DNA of 64,000 bases from Biomaibacter acetigenes (lineage in GTDB: Bacteria > Bacillota > Thermosediminibacteria > Thermosediminibacterales > Tepidanaerobacteraceae). How positions within the stretch are numbered: the stretch's first letter is position 1; each line of letters starts with the position of its first letter. The stretch spans positions 186,001-250,000 of the forward strand of contig NZ_CP033169.1 of the NCBI RefSeq assembly GCF_003691585.1, given 5' to 3'. Below the pieces are notes generated by a model. It was not told the DNA's origin. It saw nothing but the letters and a program-made list of their open reading frames with translations, and did not search any database. The position numbers and the translations under genes were made by a program. Of the stretch, positions 18,935 through 28,203 are shown one piece after another.

Positions 18935-20731
18935 GTGGTCGTGGATGTTCCCATAGACCATGCCATACCCCCGCAAAGGGATTGCGCCCGCTACAAGATG
19001 CACAAGTACTGGGCAGGAAAGCCCTGGTATGTGGTATCGGAGTACATAAGGCATTTTACGAAAGAAGGAGAAATAGTGCTGGACCCTTTCTGTGGGGGCG
19101 GGGTGGTGGGATGCGAGGCCCTTATAAACCACAGGAAGGCGGTATTAAATGATTTAAATCCCATGGCGGTTTTTATCACAAAAAACACCTGCCTTTCCCC
19201 GGTGGACCTGGACTTATTTTTAATGGAATTTGAAAAGATAAGGGTCCACATAAAAAATGAAATAATGGATATGTATCGATTGAGAGAAAAGTGCCCTTTA
19301 TGTGGCGGCAGCCTTTATGCAAAACATGTAGTAAGGGGACCGGCTTTAAATGGGAAATGGGTCGTGGAAGCCCGATGCCTAAAGGAGCACGGCAGGAGCG
19401 GCCGCATCCGGAGGCTTCTTACACCGGAGGAAAAGGCCGACATAGAAAAGATTGAAGCCCGCGAAATCCCTTTCTGGTACCCCAACGACGACCTTCCCGA
19501 CGGGAGGGAGATCATGAGGCTGAAAAATGCGGGGATAACCCGTGTCCATCAGCTTTTTACCCGGCGAAACCTCATGGCTCTTTCTATTATTTTCCATGAG
19601 ATACAAAAAATAGTCGATGTCGCCATAAAAGATTTGATGCTATTGGCTTTCTCCAATACCATCCTCCATGTGAGCAAGTTAAAGAGCGAGGACCTGCGCC
19701 CCATGTCGGCCAACTCGTATTACTGCATGGGGGACTGGATAGAGGAAAATGTCTGGGAGCGGTTCGAGAACCGGATCAAATGGCGGTGGGGGGTATATGA
19801 GGGCAAAAGGGAAACCAACCGCCTCATCGGTAATTATTTTAACCTCGCACAGGATTTTTCTGAGCTTTCCAGGGATGGGACTTTTATGCTTTCCAACCGC
19901 CCGGTCCAGGACCTCTCGGATATACCCGAAAGTAGCATCGATTACTGTTTTACGGATCCTCCCTATGGCGGCAGTATCCAGTACAGCGAGCTAACACTCC
20001 TCTGGCGATCCTGGCTTGGGATGGAGGGGGATTTTATAAAAGATGAGATAATAGTGAACGATTTCCAGAAAAAAGGCGAACAGGATTTTGAGGAGATGCT
20101 CGCCCAGGCCTTCGGTGAAATCCACAGAGTTTTAAAGCCCGGTCGGTGGCTTTCGGTGACCTTCAACAACCGGGACCAAAAGGTTTGGGCAGCCCTTTTG
20201 AATGCATGTAAAAAGGCGGGCTTTGAAAAGGTGAACATCGTACCCCAGAAGCCTTTGGGCAACTCCTTCGTGCAGTCCTGGACGGGATATTCCCTCAAGA
20301 GAGACCTTATTCTAAACTTCAAAAAACAGCCGAAAAATTATGCTGTGAAATCAACTAATTTGATAAAAGGCGCGGGAGCCATGAAGATTACCGGTATAAC
20401 AAAAGAAACACCCACACTTCAAGGGCATACTATTTACATGAAGGATATCATACTCGACGCCGCACTGGAATACCTTTCAAAAAATAAAAAAGCATCTTTG
20501 CCGGAGCTTTTTGAAGCGACAATTATAAAATGGATAGATGCGACATATGACCGGGGGAATGGATATGCATCAAATGATAATGCCGACCCATGTGGCTGCA
20601 AGCATATCGCATCGCCGGATGACAGCACCTTTGACATGGGATACTTGGAGCAGTGTCTCGCTGAAAATCCTGCTTTTCATAGGGTAAAGGAAAATAAAAA
20701 CATTTTTTATTTGTTGACAAACGAGGAATAA
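18935..20731 (+). CDS. DNA methyltransferase with internal zinc-ribbon-like insertion
   Basis: A 598-residue protein. The N-terminal part has RYKMHKYWAGKPWYVVSEYI followed by the SAM motif EIVLDPFCGGGVVGCEALINHRKAVLNDLNP; the catalytic block YCFTDPPYGGSIQYSELTLLWRSWLG lies near residue 345. Between them is a Cys-containing insertion (EKCPLCGGSLYAKHV ... RCLKEH) that looks like a zinc ribbon. KMHKYWAxKP plus TDPPYGG marks a family of large adenine-specific methylases usually found without a partner nuclease. The GTG at 18935 follows GGGAGGTGA and is preferred over an upstream in-frame GTG (18896) lacking one. The C-terminal ~130 residues are a separate region of unknown role. A small PrsW-like gene follows 44 bp downstream. 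Confidence 0.82.
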   Translation: MVVDVPIDHAIPPQRDCARYKMHKYWAGKPWYVVSEYIRHFTKEGEIVLDPFCGGGVVGCEALINHRKAVLNDLNPMAVFITKNTCLSPVDLDLFLMEFEKIRVHIKNEIMDMYRLREKCPLCGGSLYAKHVVRGPALNGKWVVEARCLKEHGRSGRIRRLLTPEEKADIEKIEAREIPFWYPNDDLPDGREIMRLKNAGITRVHQLFTRRNLMALSIIFHEIQKIVDVAIKDLMLLAFSNTILHVSKLKSEDLRPMSANSYYCMGDWIEENVWERFENRIKWRWGVYEGKRETNRLIGNYFNLAQDFSELSRDGTFMLSNRPVQDLSDIPESSIDYCFTDPPYGGSIQYSELTLLWRSWLGMEGDFIKDEIIVNDFQKKGEQDFEEMLAQAFGEIHRVLKPGRWLSVTFNNRDQKVWAALLNACKKAGFEKVNIVPQKPLGNSFVQSWTGYSLKRDLILNFKKQPKNYAVKSTNLIKGAGAMKITGITKETPTLQGHTIYMKDIILDAALEYLSKNKKASLPELFEATIIKWIDATYDRGNGYASNDNADPCGCKHIASPDDSTFDMGYLEQCLAENPAFHRVKENKNIFYLLTNEE

Positions 20732-20775
20732 TATCAGGTATCAGCGTTTACTTCAAGGGAAGTGCAAATAACCGT

Positions 20776-21177
20776 ATGCATATACTGATGTCAACAATTG
20801 CCGGCTTGCTTGCCGCATATGTGTCGTATTTTTTGAATGGCCGGGCTTTGAAGCTTTTGGGTGAAGATGCGGTGACCTATGGAGCTCCGGTGATTGAGGA
20901 GACATTAAAAACCGGTTTGGCCATTGCCGCTGGTGGCAGCATCCTTTTTTCCCACATCACTTTCGGCCTGGTGGAGGCAGCATACGATATCTTTAAAAAT
21001 CGCGGTATACTTCAATACACGGCAGGCATCGCCGGCCTTATAAGCCACGCCGTTTTCGGGATCATAACCGTCTACGTATGGCGATTTTTTGGTAGTCCCC
21101 TTGTGGGTGTCGCCATAGCAATTATCATTCATATGCTATGGAATCATATGATAATACATATAAGAGTCAAACAATGA
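20776..21177 (+). CDS. Small PrsW-like membrane protein
   Basis: A 133-residue, four-helix membrane protein with the spaced residues of PrsW/CPBP-type intramembrane proteases: APVIEETLKTG (Glu-Glu), SHITFGLVEAAYD, SHAVFGIITVY and IHMLWNHMI (His). These acidic and His residues are the proposed metal-binding and catalytic ones in the family. It is shorter than classic PrsW (about 220), so it may be a minimal form. No substrate can be named. It is probably co-transcribed with the upstream methyltransferase gene, and a strong terminator overlaps its stop. Confidence 0.68.
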   Translation: MHILMSTIAGLLAAYVSYFLNGRALKLLGEDAVTYGAPVIEETLKTGLAIAAGGSILFSHITFGLVEAAYDIFKNRGILQYTAGIAGLISHAVFGIITVYVWRFFGSPLVGVAIAIIIHMLWNHMIIHIRVKQ

Positions 21178-21200
21178 ATCGTTAATAAACGATTCTTTTT
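21176..21200 (+). terminator. Terminator after the PrsW-like gene
   Basis: GAATCGTT and AACGATTC form an 8-bp stem with a 4-base loop, followed by TTTTT. It begins at the stop codon of the upstream gene. Confidence 0.8.
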
Positions 21201-21226
21201 CGATTGAAATCCTGGGCGAATCTAAT

Positions 21227-21255
21227 TTGCAATAATTTTTTCTTTGGGTTATAAT
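21227..21255 (+). promoter_or_regulatory. Sigma-A-type promoter upstream of mfd
   Basis: TTGCAA at 21227-21232 and a perfect TATAAT at 21250-21255 are separated by 17 bp. Transcription would begin near 21262, and a terminator-like hairpin follows almost at once (21278-21302). Confidence 0.72.
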
Positions 21256-21277
21256 AAAAATCGGTGAAAAATGATAT

Positions 21278-21302
21278 GCCCTTGCCTTTAAAAGGGCTTT
21301 TT
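21278..21302 (+). terminator. Early terminator or attenuator in the mfd leader
   Basis: GCCCTT and AAGGGC form a 6-bp stem with an 8-base loop followed by TTTTT. It lies only ~16 nt after the predicted start point and ~90 bp before mfd. It either makes a ~40-nt RNA or attenuates mfd. Confidence 0.65.
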
Positions 21303-21343
21303 GGTATTTATCTGAATTTTCATAAATAAAATCATGTAGATAT

Positions 21344-21371
21344 TGAGTCAGCAGAACTATCCCTTGACTCA
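21344..21371. repeat. Degenerate copy of the TGAGTCA palindromic repeat
   Basis: TGAGTCA and TGACTCA flank a core AGAACTATCCC that is two changes away from AGAACCGTCCC found in the copies at 31742, 32994 and 51012. It sits in the mfd leader, 10 bp upstream of the mfd ribosome site. Confidence 0.7.
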
Positions 21372-21394
21372 CAAAACAATTTAAGGAGTGCATG

Positions 21395-24300
21395 ATGTTA
21401 AGCATTGCCACAATCTGTGAAGAAATCCCGGAATTCAATAAACTTGTGAAAGACCTGGAAAAAGGGCTTTCAAACCTCTTTGCTTACGGCGTTTCCGACT
21501 CCCAGAGGGCTTTTTTGATAGCCGCGATGAAAAAGAGGACAAAATCCCAGATTCTTGTGGTTACTCCCGATTCATTGGAAGCCAAAAAGCTTGCTGATGA
21601 CCTCTCATTTTTCCTGAAGCCGGAAGAGGTGGCCCTGTTCCCAGCCAGTTCCGTCATACCTTACGAAACGGCGGCCAGGAGCCTTGAATCCACAGCCCAG
21701 AGGCTTAAAGTCATGGAGATGCTTCTGGCGGAAAAGTCCATAGTGGTGGTGGCACCCGTACAGGCCCTTTTCAATAAGCTGGTGCCGCCTGAAATAGTGA
21801 AGAATTTCACATTGCATTTTAAAGTCGGGGAATCCATTCCTCTGGAAGACGTGATATTAAAGCTATCAGCCATGGGTTATGAGAGGGTGGATATGATCGA
21901 GGGCCGCAGCCAGTTTGCGGTGAGAGGGGGAATTCTGGACATTTACCCTCTGACCGCAGAGTACCCCTACCGTATGGAATTTTTCGATGACGAGGTAGAT
22001 TCCATCCGGGAATTTCTTCCCGAAGACCAGCGCTCAAAAACCAAGCTGGAAGAAATATGTGTAGGGCCGGCCAGGGAAGTGATATACGACGGAGAAACCG
22101 CGAAAAGAGCGGCCATAAACATCGCCGGAGAACTTAAAAAACGCGGGGAGATACTGAATTCCCTGGGCCAGGAAAAAATTGCCCGGCACCTGGAAGAAAA
22201 GGTACAGGAGCACATTGAAAAGCTTCAAAACGGGCTTTTCTTTGAAGCGGCGGAGCTTTATATCTCCCACCTTTATCCTTCTCTTGCCACCCTGATGGAC
22301 TATTTTTCCCGAAAGCCTGTAACGGTGCTCATAGAGCCGGGCCGGATTCGCGAAGCACGGGAAAATGCTGCCTTTGAGACGGAGGAGACCTTCAAGGGGC
22401 TGCTGGAGAGGGGAGAAATTCTGGCTTCCCAGGCCAATATCTACTACAGTCCCTTTGAAATGCTGGAAAAGCTCAAAGAATTCAAAATTATCTACATATC
22501 CATACTTCCCAAGATACACCCGGAATTTGAACCCCGGGGTCTTTATTCCTTCCAGTTTCGTTCCATGACTCCCCTCTACGGCAAGCTGGACCTGCTGGTG
22601 GAAGAAATAACCCGGCTAAAGAAAAGAAAATACCGGGTTCTGGTACTGTCAGGAACGGCCGAGCGGGGGGAACACATGTTAAGAAGCCTCAAGGAGAGGA
22701 ATCTTGAGGTAAGCATGTTTTTAAACCTAGAGGAGTTTCAGCCCGGCCAGGTGGCCATTGTGCCGGGCACCCTGGAAAGGGGATTTGAAGAACCCCAGTC
22801 CAAATTTGCCATTATATCCGATATGGAAGTCTACGGCAGGCCCAGGAAACAGCAGCCCCGCCCCAGACCCTCTGCAAAGGGCAAGAAAATCGCAGGTTAC
22901 CAGGAACTCACGGTGGGAGATTATGTTGTCCATACCGCCCACGGCATAGGGAAGTACCTGGGTGTGGAAACCCTGGAAGTAGCCGGCCATAAAAAGGATT
23001 ATTTTGCCCTGAGCTATGCCGGAGGGGATAAGCTTTATGTCCCCACCGACCAGGTGGATTTGATCCAGAAATATGTGGGATCTGACGAAAATCCTCCCAG
23101 GCTTAACAAGTTAGGGGGCAGTGAGTGGAACAAGGCCAAAAGCAAGGCAAAAGAGGCTGTCCAGGAGATGGCCCAGGAGCTCATAAAGCTTTATGCCGCC
23201 CGGCAGGCCACGAAGGGCTTTGCCTTTTCCAAAGATACTCCATGGCAGAAAGAATTCGAGGACATGTTCCCCTATGAAGAAACCCCCGACCAGCTCACCG
23301 CTATCGAAGAAGTAAAAAGGGACATGGAGAGCGACAGACCCATGGACCGGCTGCTGTGCGGCGATGTGGGATACGGCAAGACAGAGGTTGCCCTGAGGGC
23401 GGCCTTTAAGGCGGTGATGGATGCCAAACAGGTGGCGGTGCTGGTGCCCACAACCATACTGGCTGAACAGCATTATCACACCTTTACCGAGAGGTTCGCT
23501 CCTTTCCCGGTGAAGATAGATGTCATCAGCAGGTTTAAATCTCCCGCCGAACAAAAGGAGATACTAAAAAAACTTAAGGATGGAGAGATAGACATCATCA
23601 TCGGCACCCACCGCCTCTTGCAAAAGGATGTGAAATTCAAGGACCTGGGGCTTCTGGTGGTAGATGAGGAGCAGAGGTTCGGGGTATCCCACAAGGAAAA
23701 GATAAAACAGCTCAAGAAAAACGTGGATGTGCTGACCCTCACCGCCACACCCATTCCCAGGACCCTGCACATGGCCATGAGCGGCGTGAGGGACATGAGT
23801 ATCATAGAGACACCCCCGGAGGACCGCTTTCCCATACAGACCTATGTGGTGGAGCATAACGAGTCCCTCATCAGGGATGCCATCCTGCGGGAACTTTCCC
23901 GGGGGGGACAGGTTTACTATGTATATAACAGGGTTGAGACCATCCATGAAGAGGCAAGGAGCCTCCAGAGGCTGGTGCCCGAGGCCAGGATCGCCGTAGC
24001 CCACGGCCAGATGCACGAGGACGAACTGGAAGAGGTGATGCTCAATTTCTATGATCACAATTTCGATGTGCTGGTATGCACCACCATCATAGAGACAGGT
24101 CTTGACATACCCAATGTGAACACACTCATAATCACCTCGGCGGATAAACTGGGATTGTCCCAGCTTTACCAGCTCAGGGGAAGGGTGGGGCGATCCAACC
24201 GACAGGCCTTTGCGTATCTAACATACAAAAAGGACAGGATATTGAGCGAAACCGCCGAAAAGAGGCTTTCAGCCATAAGGGAATTTACCGAATTCGGATC

Positions 24301-24928
24301 CGGATTTAAGATAGCCTTAAAGGACCTGGAAATCCGCGGTGCCGGAAACCTCCTGGGTACCGAGCAGCACGGGCATATGATGGCCATAGGATATGACCTT
24401 TACACTAAGCTGCTATCGGCGGCGGTGAAGGAACTCAAGGGAGAGAAGATGGAGGAAGAGGTACAGCCGGTAATAGAGCTTTCCATCAGCGCCTATATTT
24501 CCGATGATTTCGTGAGCAATACCGCTCAGAAAATGGAGATTTACCGCCGCATCGCCGGAGTTGAAACAATAGAGGAGGCCGATGATCTGGAGGAGGAAAT
24601 TGAAGACCGTTTCGGGGATATACCCGAACCTGCCAGAAACCTCATAGAGATTTCCAGGATAAAGGTGCGGGCCAGGAAGCTGAAAATTGCCAGTATTATA
24701 CAGCAGGGAGAACTTATAAAATTCCAGTTCCAGAATGCCCGAGCCCTGACACCGGAAATGATTTTCAGGCTCAGTGCGGCCTTTCAAAAGCAGTTAAACT
24801 TTTTGGGCAGCACCGTGCCATCGTTTACCCTGAAGACCCGGGGCCTGGAAGGGTACAAATTGCTGTCACGCATAGAGAAGATATTGGATGAAATGAACAC
24901 TATGCAGGAATCCTGCAGTGTAGTATAA
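21395..24928 (+). CDS. mfd: Transcription-repair coupling factor
   Basis: A 1177-residue Mfd protein that removes stalled RNA polymerase and recruits UvrA. In order: UvrB-homology domains (IEGRSQFAVRGGILDIYPL, near residue 170), the RNA-polymerase-interaction domain (VGDYVVHTAHGIGKYLG, ~510), the SF2 translocase with Walker A LLCGDVGYGKTEVALRAAF (~650), DEEQ box VVDEEQRFGV, TLTATPIPRT, and motif VI QLRGRVGRSNRQAFAYL, then the TRCF C-terminal domain. Length matches the family. Two adjacent ATG codons (21392, 21395) follow AAGGAGTG; the second has better spacing. The mfd-prsA-spoVT order is conserved in Clostridia. Confidence 0.97.
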   Translation: MLSIATICEEIPEFNKLVKDLEKGLSNLFAYGVSDSQRAFLIAAMKKRTKSQILVVTPDSLEAKKLADDLSFFLKPEEVALFPASSVIPYETAARSLESTAQRLKVMEMLLAEKSIVVVAPVQALFNKLVPPEIVKNFTLHFKVGESIPLEDVILKLSAMGYERVDMIEGRSQFAVRGGILDIYPLTAEYPYRMEFFDDEVDSIREFLPEDQRSKTKLEEICVGPAREVIYDGETAKRAAINIAGELKKRGEILNSLGQEKIARHLEEKVQEHIEKLQNGLFFEAAELYISHLYPSLATLMDYFSRKPVTVLIEPGRIREARENAAFETEETFKGLLERGEILASQANIYYSPFEMLEKLKEFKIIYISILPKIHPEFEPRGLYSFQFRSMTPLYGKLDLLVEEITRLKKRKYRVLVLSGTAERGEHMLRSLKERNLEVSMFLNLEEFQPGQVAIVPGTLERGFEEPQSKFAIISDMEVYGRPRKQQPRPRPSAKGKKIAGYQELTVGDYVVHTAHGIGKYLGVETLEVAGHKKDYFALSYAGGDKLYVPTDQVDLIQKYVGSDENPPRLNKLGGSEWNKAKSKAKEAVQEMAQELIKLYAARQATKGFAFSKDTPWQKEFEDMFPYEETPDQLTAIEEVKRDMESDRPMDRLLCGDVGYGKTEVALRAAFKAVMDAKQVAVLVPTTILAEQHYHTFTERFAPFPVKIDVISRFKSPAEQKEILKKLKDGEIDIIIGTHRLLQKDVKFKDLGLLVVDEEQRFGVSHKEKIKQLKKNVDVLTLTATPIPRTLHMAMSGVRDMSIIETPPEDRFPIQTYVVEHNESLIRDAILRELSRGGQVYYVYNRVETIHEEARSLQRLVPEARIAVAHGQMHEDELEEVMLNFYDHNFDVLVCTTIIETGLDIPNVNTLIITSADKLGLSQLYQLRGRVGRSNRQAFAYLTYKKDRILSETAEKRLSAIREFTEFGSGFKIALKDLEIRGAGNLLGTEQHGHMMAIGYDLYTKLLSAAVKELKGEKMEEEVQPVIELSISAYISDDFVSNTAQKMEIYRRIAGVETIEEADDLEEEIEDRFGDIPEPARNLIEISRIKVRARKLKIASIIQQGELIKFQFQNARALTPEMIFRLSAAFQKQLNFLGSTVPSFTLKTRGLEGYKLLSRIEKILDEMNTMQESCSVV

Positions 24929-24965
24929 TATAGCTAGGCTACAGAAAAATACGGGGAGGATGCTG

Positions 24966-25931
24966 ATGAAACTGAAAATGAAGGCCATAGGCCTTGCAGT
25001 GGCTATTATCATAGGCATATCCGGCTGCGGTATAATACAAAAAGACACCACTGAGGGCAAAGTCATCGACGGCAAGGAAGTCATCGCCGTGGTCAATGGA
25101 GAGAACATCCTGAAATCCGACTTTGACAGCCAGGTAAACCAGGTGAAAAGCGCCCTGGAGGCCAACGGCCAGGATTTTTCCACTGACGAGGGCAAGAAGA
25201 ATCTTCAGGAAATAAAGAAGAAAGTGCTGGACAGCATGATAAAGGATGTGCTGTCTCTCCAGCAGGCAAAAAAGGAAAATGTGACTTTAAAGCCCAACCA
25301 GATGCAAGAGGCCGTAAGTCAGCTGGAAACATATCATGGGGGTAAGGATGCTCTGGACAACTACCTCAAGCAGCAGGGCATGGACTGGAAGAGTTTTGAA
25401 AAGCTCCTGCAGGATCAGCTCATCATAAATAATTTAAAGGAGAAGCTTACTGCCAATGTCAAGGTCAGCGATGAAGATGTGAAAAAGTATTTTGACAGCA
25501 ATAAGGATATGTTCAAGCTTCCTTCGCCCGAAATTAGAGCAAGCCATATCCTGGTCCCCACCGAGGATGAGGCCAATAAGGTGCTGGCTGAAATCAAGGC
25601 GGGCGAGGATTTTGCGGAACTTGCCAGAAAGTACTCCACTGACCCCGGTTCAAAAGATAAGGGCGGAGACCTGGGGTATTTCGGCAAGGGCAAGATGGTT
25701 CCCGAGTTTGAGAAGGCCGCCTTTGCCCTGAAACAGGGAGAGGTAAGCCAACCGGTCAAGACTCAATTTGGGTATCACATTATAAAGGTCACCGGAGAGA
25801 GGACTTCTTTGAGCTTTGACGATGTAAAGGACTATATCAAGAGCAATCTTCTGACCAGCAAGAAAGACGAGGAGTTTAACAAATTCCTTGACCAATGGCA
25901 AAAACAATCGAAGATAGAAAAATACCTATAA
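24966..25931 (+). CDS. prsA: PrsA-type parvulin peptidyl-prolyl isomerase lipoprotein
   Basis: A 321-residue secreted foldase. The N-terminal signal ends in a lipobox, IIIGISGC, so the mature protein is lipid-anchored outside the membrane. A SurA-like N-terminal domain (about 40-180) precedes a parvulin domain, with EIRASHILVPTEDEANKVL, FAELARKYSTDPGSKDKGGDLGYFGKGKMVPEFEKAAF and TQFGYHIIKVTGE. The ATG at 24966 is spaced properly from GGGGAGG; an upstream ATG at 24960 overlaps that site. It follows mfd by about 40 bp and is probably co-transcribed. Confidence 0.93.
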   Translation: MKLKMKAIGLAVAIIIGISGCGIIQKDTTEGKVIDGKEVIAVVNGENILKSDFDSQVNQVKSALEANGQDFSTDEGKKNLQEIKKKVLDSMIKDVLSLQQAKKENVTLKPNQMQEAVSQLETYHGGKDALDNYLKQQGMDWKSFEKLLQDQLIINNLKEKLTANVKVSDEDVKKYFDSNKDMFKLPSPEIRASHILVPTEDEANKVLAEIKAGEDFAELARKYSTDPGSKDKGGDLGYFGKGKMVPEFEKAAFALKQGEVSQPVKTQFGYHIIKVTGERTSLSFDDVKDYIKSNLLTSKKDEEFNKFLDQWQKQSKIEKYL

Positions 25932-25954
25932 TTTTTCTATACTTTCCCTCCCAT

Positions 25955-25984
25955 GAATAGAACAGGTTAAAGCGTTATATACTA
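25955..25984 (+). promoter_or_regulatory. Possible sigma-G promoter for spoVT
   Basis: GAATA at 25955-25959 and TATACTA at 25978-25984, spaced by 18 bp, fit the forespore sigma-G/F consensus (GNATR, then CATNNTA) with one mismatch. spoVT is under sigma-G in Bacillus, which fits. This is a pattern match only. Confidence 0.5.
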
Positions 25985-26022
25985 TATACGAAAGAAAAAC
26001 CTGACTTTGAGGAGGGATAGAA

Positions 26023-26583
26023 GTGAAGGCAACAGGAATTGTGCGACGCATAGATGATCTGGGCAGAGTCGTAATCCCCAAGGAAATACGTCGGACTCTC
26101 AGGATTCGCGAAGGAGACCCTCTTGAGATATTTACCGATAGAGAAGGAGAAGTAATACTTAAGAAATATTCCCCTATCGGAGAACTGGGAGATTTTGCCA
26201 AGGAATATGCCGATTCCCTTCATGATTCCGTCGAACACATCACATGTATCGCAGACAGAGACGCAATCATAGCTGTAGCCGGAGCACCAAAGAAGGAATA
26301 CATGGACAAACCCATTAGCCCGGCTCTGGAGAAGATCATGGATGAGCGCAGGACTGTACTGATAAGCAGGACCAGTGATAAGGATTATGTAAAGATTACT
26401 CTGGATGAAGAGGACGGAAAACCCAAGTACACCAGCCAGGTTATAACTCCTATTATAGCCGAAGGTGATCCTATAGGTGCGGTTATTCTGCTCTCCAAGG
26501 AACCTAATGTGACAATGGGAGAACTGGAAGTGAAGGTGGCCGAAACTGCGGCGGGCTTCCTGGCAAAACAAATGGAGCAATAA
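26023..26583 (+). CDS. spoVT: Stage V sporulation transcription factor SpoVT
   Basis: A 186-residue regulator. Residues 1-50 form an AbrB-type swapped-hairpin DNA-binding domain (MKATGIVRRIDDLGRVVIPKEIRRTLRIREGDPLEIF); residues 55-180 form a GAF-like domain (SVEHITCIADRDAIIAVAGAPKKEYMDKPISP). This arrangement and length are specific to SpoVT, which tunes late forespore gene expression during sporulation. GAGGAGGG precedes the start. It has its own possible sigma-G promoter and a strong terminator, so it is separable from mfd-prsA. Confidence 0.95.
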   Translation: MKATGIVRRIDDLGRVVIPKEIRRTLRIREGDPLEIFTDREGEVILKKYSPIGELGDFAKEYADSLHDSVEHITCIADRDAIIAVAGAPKKEYMDKPISPALEKIMDERRTVLISRTSDKDYVKITLDEEDGKPKYTSQVITPIIAEGDPIGAVILLSKEPNVTMGELEVKVAETAAGFLAKQMEQ

Positions 26584-26585
26584 AA

Positions 26586-26613
26586 AATACCAGCGTTAAG
26601 CTGGTATTTTTTT
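26586..26613 (+). terminator. Terminator after spoVT
   Basis: AATACCAGC and GCTGGTATT form a 9-bp stem with a 5-base loop followed by a T run. The A run on the other side could let it also serve pckA from the minus strand. Confidence 0.88.
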
Positions 26614-26615
26614 CG

Positions 26616-26645
26616 AGTCGAACTTCTAACTTCAAACTTCGAGTT
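26616..26645. repeat. TTCGAGG-type dispersed repeat between spoVT and pckA
   Basis: On the minus strand this reads ACTCGAAGTTTGAAGTTAG then AAGTTCGACTCG, the same unit family as at 14026 and 16501. Its left end touches the spoVT terminator and its right end overlaps the last codons of pckA. Confidence 0.6.
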
Positions 26646-28203
26646 TCGGTCCCGCCGCCAGGACTTCCGGGGCTATGCCCTCGAATTTGCCGATATTCTT
26701 TTTGAAGCTTGCGGCAAGTTTTTTAGCCGTTTCATCATAGGCAGCCTTGTCTTGCCAGGTGTTCCTGGGATTTAAGACATTTTCAGGAACGCCGGGGCAG
26801 GTTTTCGGAATCATTAGATTAAAAATGGGGTCTTGCTCGTAAGCCACATTATCCAGCTCGCCGTTCAATGCCGCCTTTATCATAGCCCTGGTGTACTTGA
26901 GGTTCATGCGGTTGCCAACACCATAAGGGCCTCCTGTCCAGCCGGTGTTTACCAGAAATACGTTGGCGTCGTATTTTTCTATCCTCTCTCCCAGCAGCTT
27001 TGCATAGACCATGGGCGACAGAGGTAAGAACGGTGCACCGAAGCAGGAAGAGAAGGTGGCCTGGGGTTCGGTAATGCCCCTTTCGGTACCGGCCAGCTTG
27101 CTGGTATAGCCGGAGATGAAGTAGTACATGGCCTGCTCCCTGGAAAGTTTCGCTATGGGAGGCAGCACTCCAAAGGCATCGGCGGTCAGGAAAACCACGG
27201 TCTTAGGATGGCCGCCCACACCGGGGATAACCGCTCCCGGGATGAAATCTACAGGGTATGCCGCCCGGGTGTTTTCAGTCACCCTGTCGCTGTCATAATC
27301 GGGGATCCTTTTTTCTTCATCTATAACAACGTTTTCCAGCACAGCACCGAATTTTATAGCTCTGTATATCTGGGGCTCCCTTTCTTCAGTGAGGTTGATA
27401 CACTTGGCATAACATCCGCCTTCGAAATTAAAAATACCGTCATCGGACCAGCCGTGCTCGTCATCACCTATAAGCATCCTGTCGGGGTCTGCCGACAGAG
27501 TGGTCTTTCCGGTGCCCGAAAGCCCGAAGAAGAGCGCGGTAGACCCGTCCCCGCCCATGTTGGCGGAGCAGTGCATGGAGAGTACTCCCTTTTTAGGCAT
27601 GAGGTAATTCATTATGGAAAATATAGATTTTTTGATTTCACCGGCGTAATGGGTACCACCGATAATGATGAGCTTTTTCTCGAAGCTTATGATTATAAAG
27701 GCTTCGGAATTGGTGCCATCCAGTTCCGGTATGGCTTTGAAACCGGGTGCGGCGATCACGGTAAACTGTGGATCATGGGTTTTCAGTTCTTCATCGGTGG
27801 GCCTTAAAAAAAGCTGATGAGCAAAAAGATTCTGATAAGCGTACTCGTTTATAACCCTGATGGGCAGCCGCAATTTGGGATCGGCTCCCACAAATCCGTC
27901 GAAGATGAAGAGGTCGCGATTTTGCAGATAAGCCTGCAGCCGGTGCAGCAGTTTTTCAAATTTTTCGGGCGAAATGGGTTTGTTGTTGCCCCACCAGATG
28001 TCATCATGCACAGAGGGCTCGTCTACAATGAACTTGTCGTTAGGCGATCTGCCGGTATATTTTCCGGTATAGACGTTTAAGGCCCCGGAATCTGTCAAAA
28101 AGCCTTCCTTCCTTTTCAATGCCTCCTCAATCAAACGGGGCACCGAGAGATTCTTATAGACCTGTTTTACATTTGTCAGGCCGATTTTTGCCAGTTTTTC
28201 CAT
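26632..28203 (-). CDS. pckA: Phosphoenolpyruvate carboxykinase (ATP)
   Basis: A 523-residue enzyme that interconverts oxaloacetate plus ATP and PEP plus CO2 plus ADP. Visible motifs are [12 protein letters not shown] near the N-terminus, the PEPCK-specific phosphate loop [17 protein letters not shown], the metal site LIGDDEHGW, and [32 protein letters not shown]. The ATG at 28203 has GGAGG at correct spacing; an open frame extends 17 codons further but lacks a ribosome site. In a fermenting anaerobe it may run in either direction. It is monocistronic and convergent with spoVT. Confidence 0.96.
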   Translation of the reverse strand: MEKLAKIGLTNVKQVYKNLSVPRLIEEALKRKEGFLTDSGALNVYTGKYTGRSPNDKFIVDEPSVHDDIWWGNNKPISPEKFEKLLHRLQAYLQNRDLFIFDGFVGADPKLRLPIRVINEYAYQNLFAHQLFLRPTDEELKTHDPQFTVIAAPGFKAIPELDGTNSEAFIIISFEKKLIIIGGTHYAGEIKKSIFSIMNYLMPKKGVLSMHCSANMGGDGSTALFFGLSGTGKTTLSADPDRMLIGDDEHGWSDDGIFNFEGGCYAKCINLTEEREPQIYRAIKFGAVLENVVIDEEKRIPDYDSDRVTENTRAAYPVDFIPGAVIPGVGGHPKTVVFLTADAFGVLPPIAKLSREQAMYYFISGYTSKLAGTERGITEPQATFSSCFGAPFLPLSPMVYAKLLGERIEKYDANVFLVNTGWTGGPYGVGNRMNLKYTRAMIKAALNGELDNVAYEQDPIFNLMIPKTCPGVPENVLNPRNTWQDKAAYDETAKKLAASFKKNIGKFEGIAPEVLAAGPKLEV

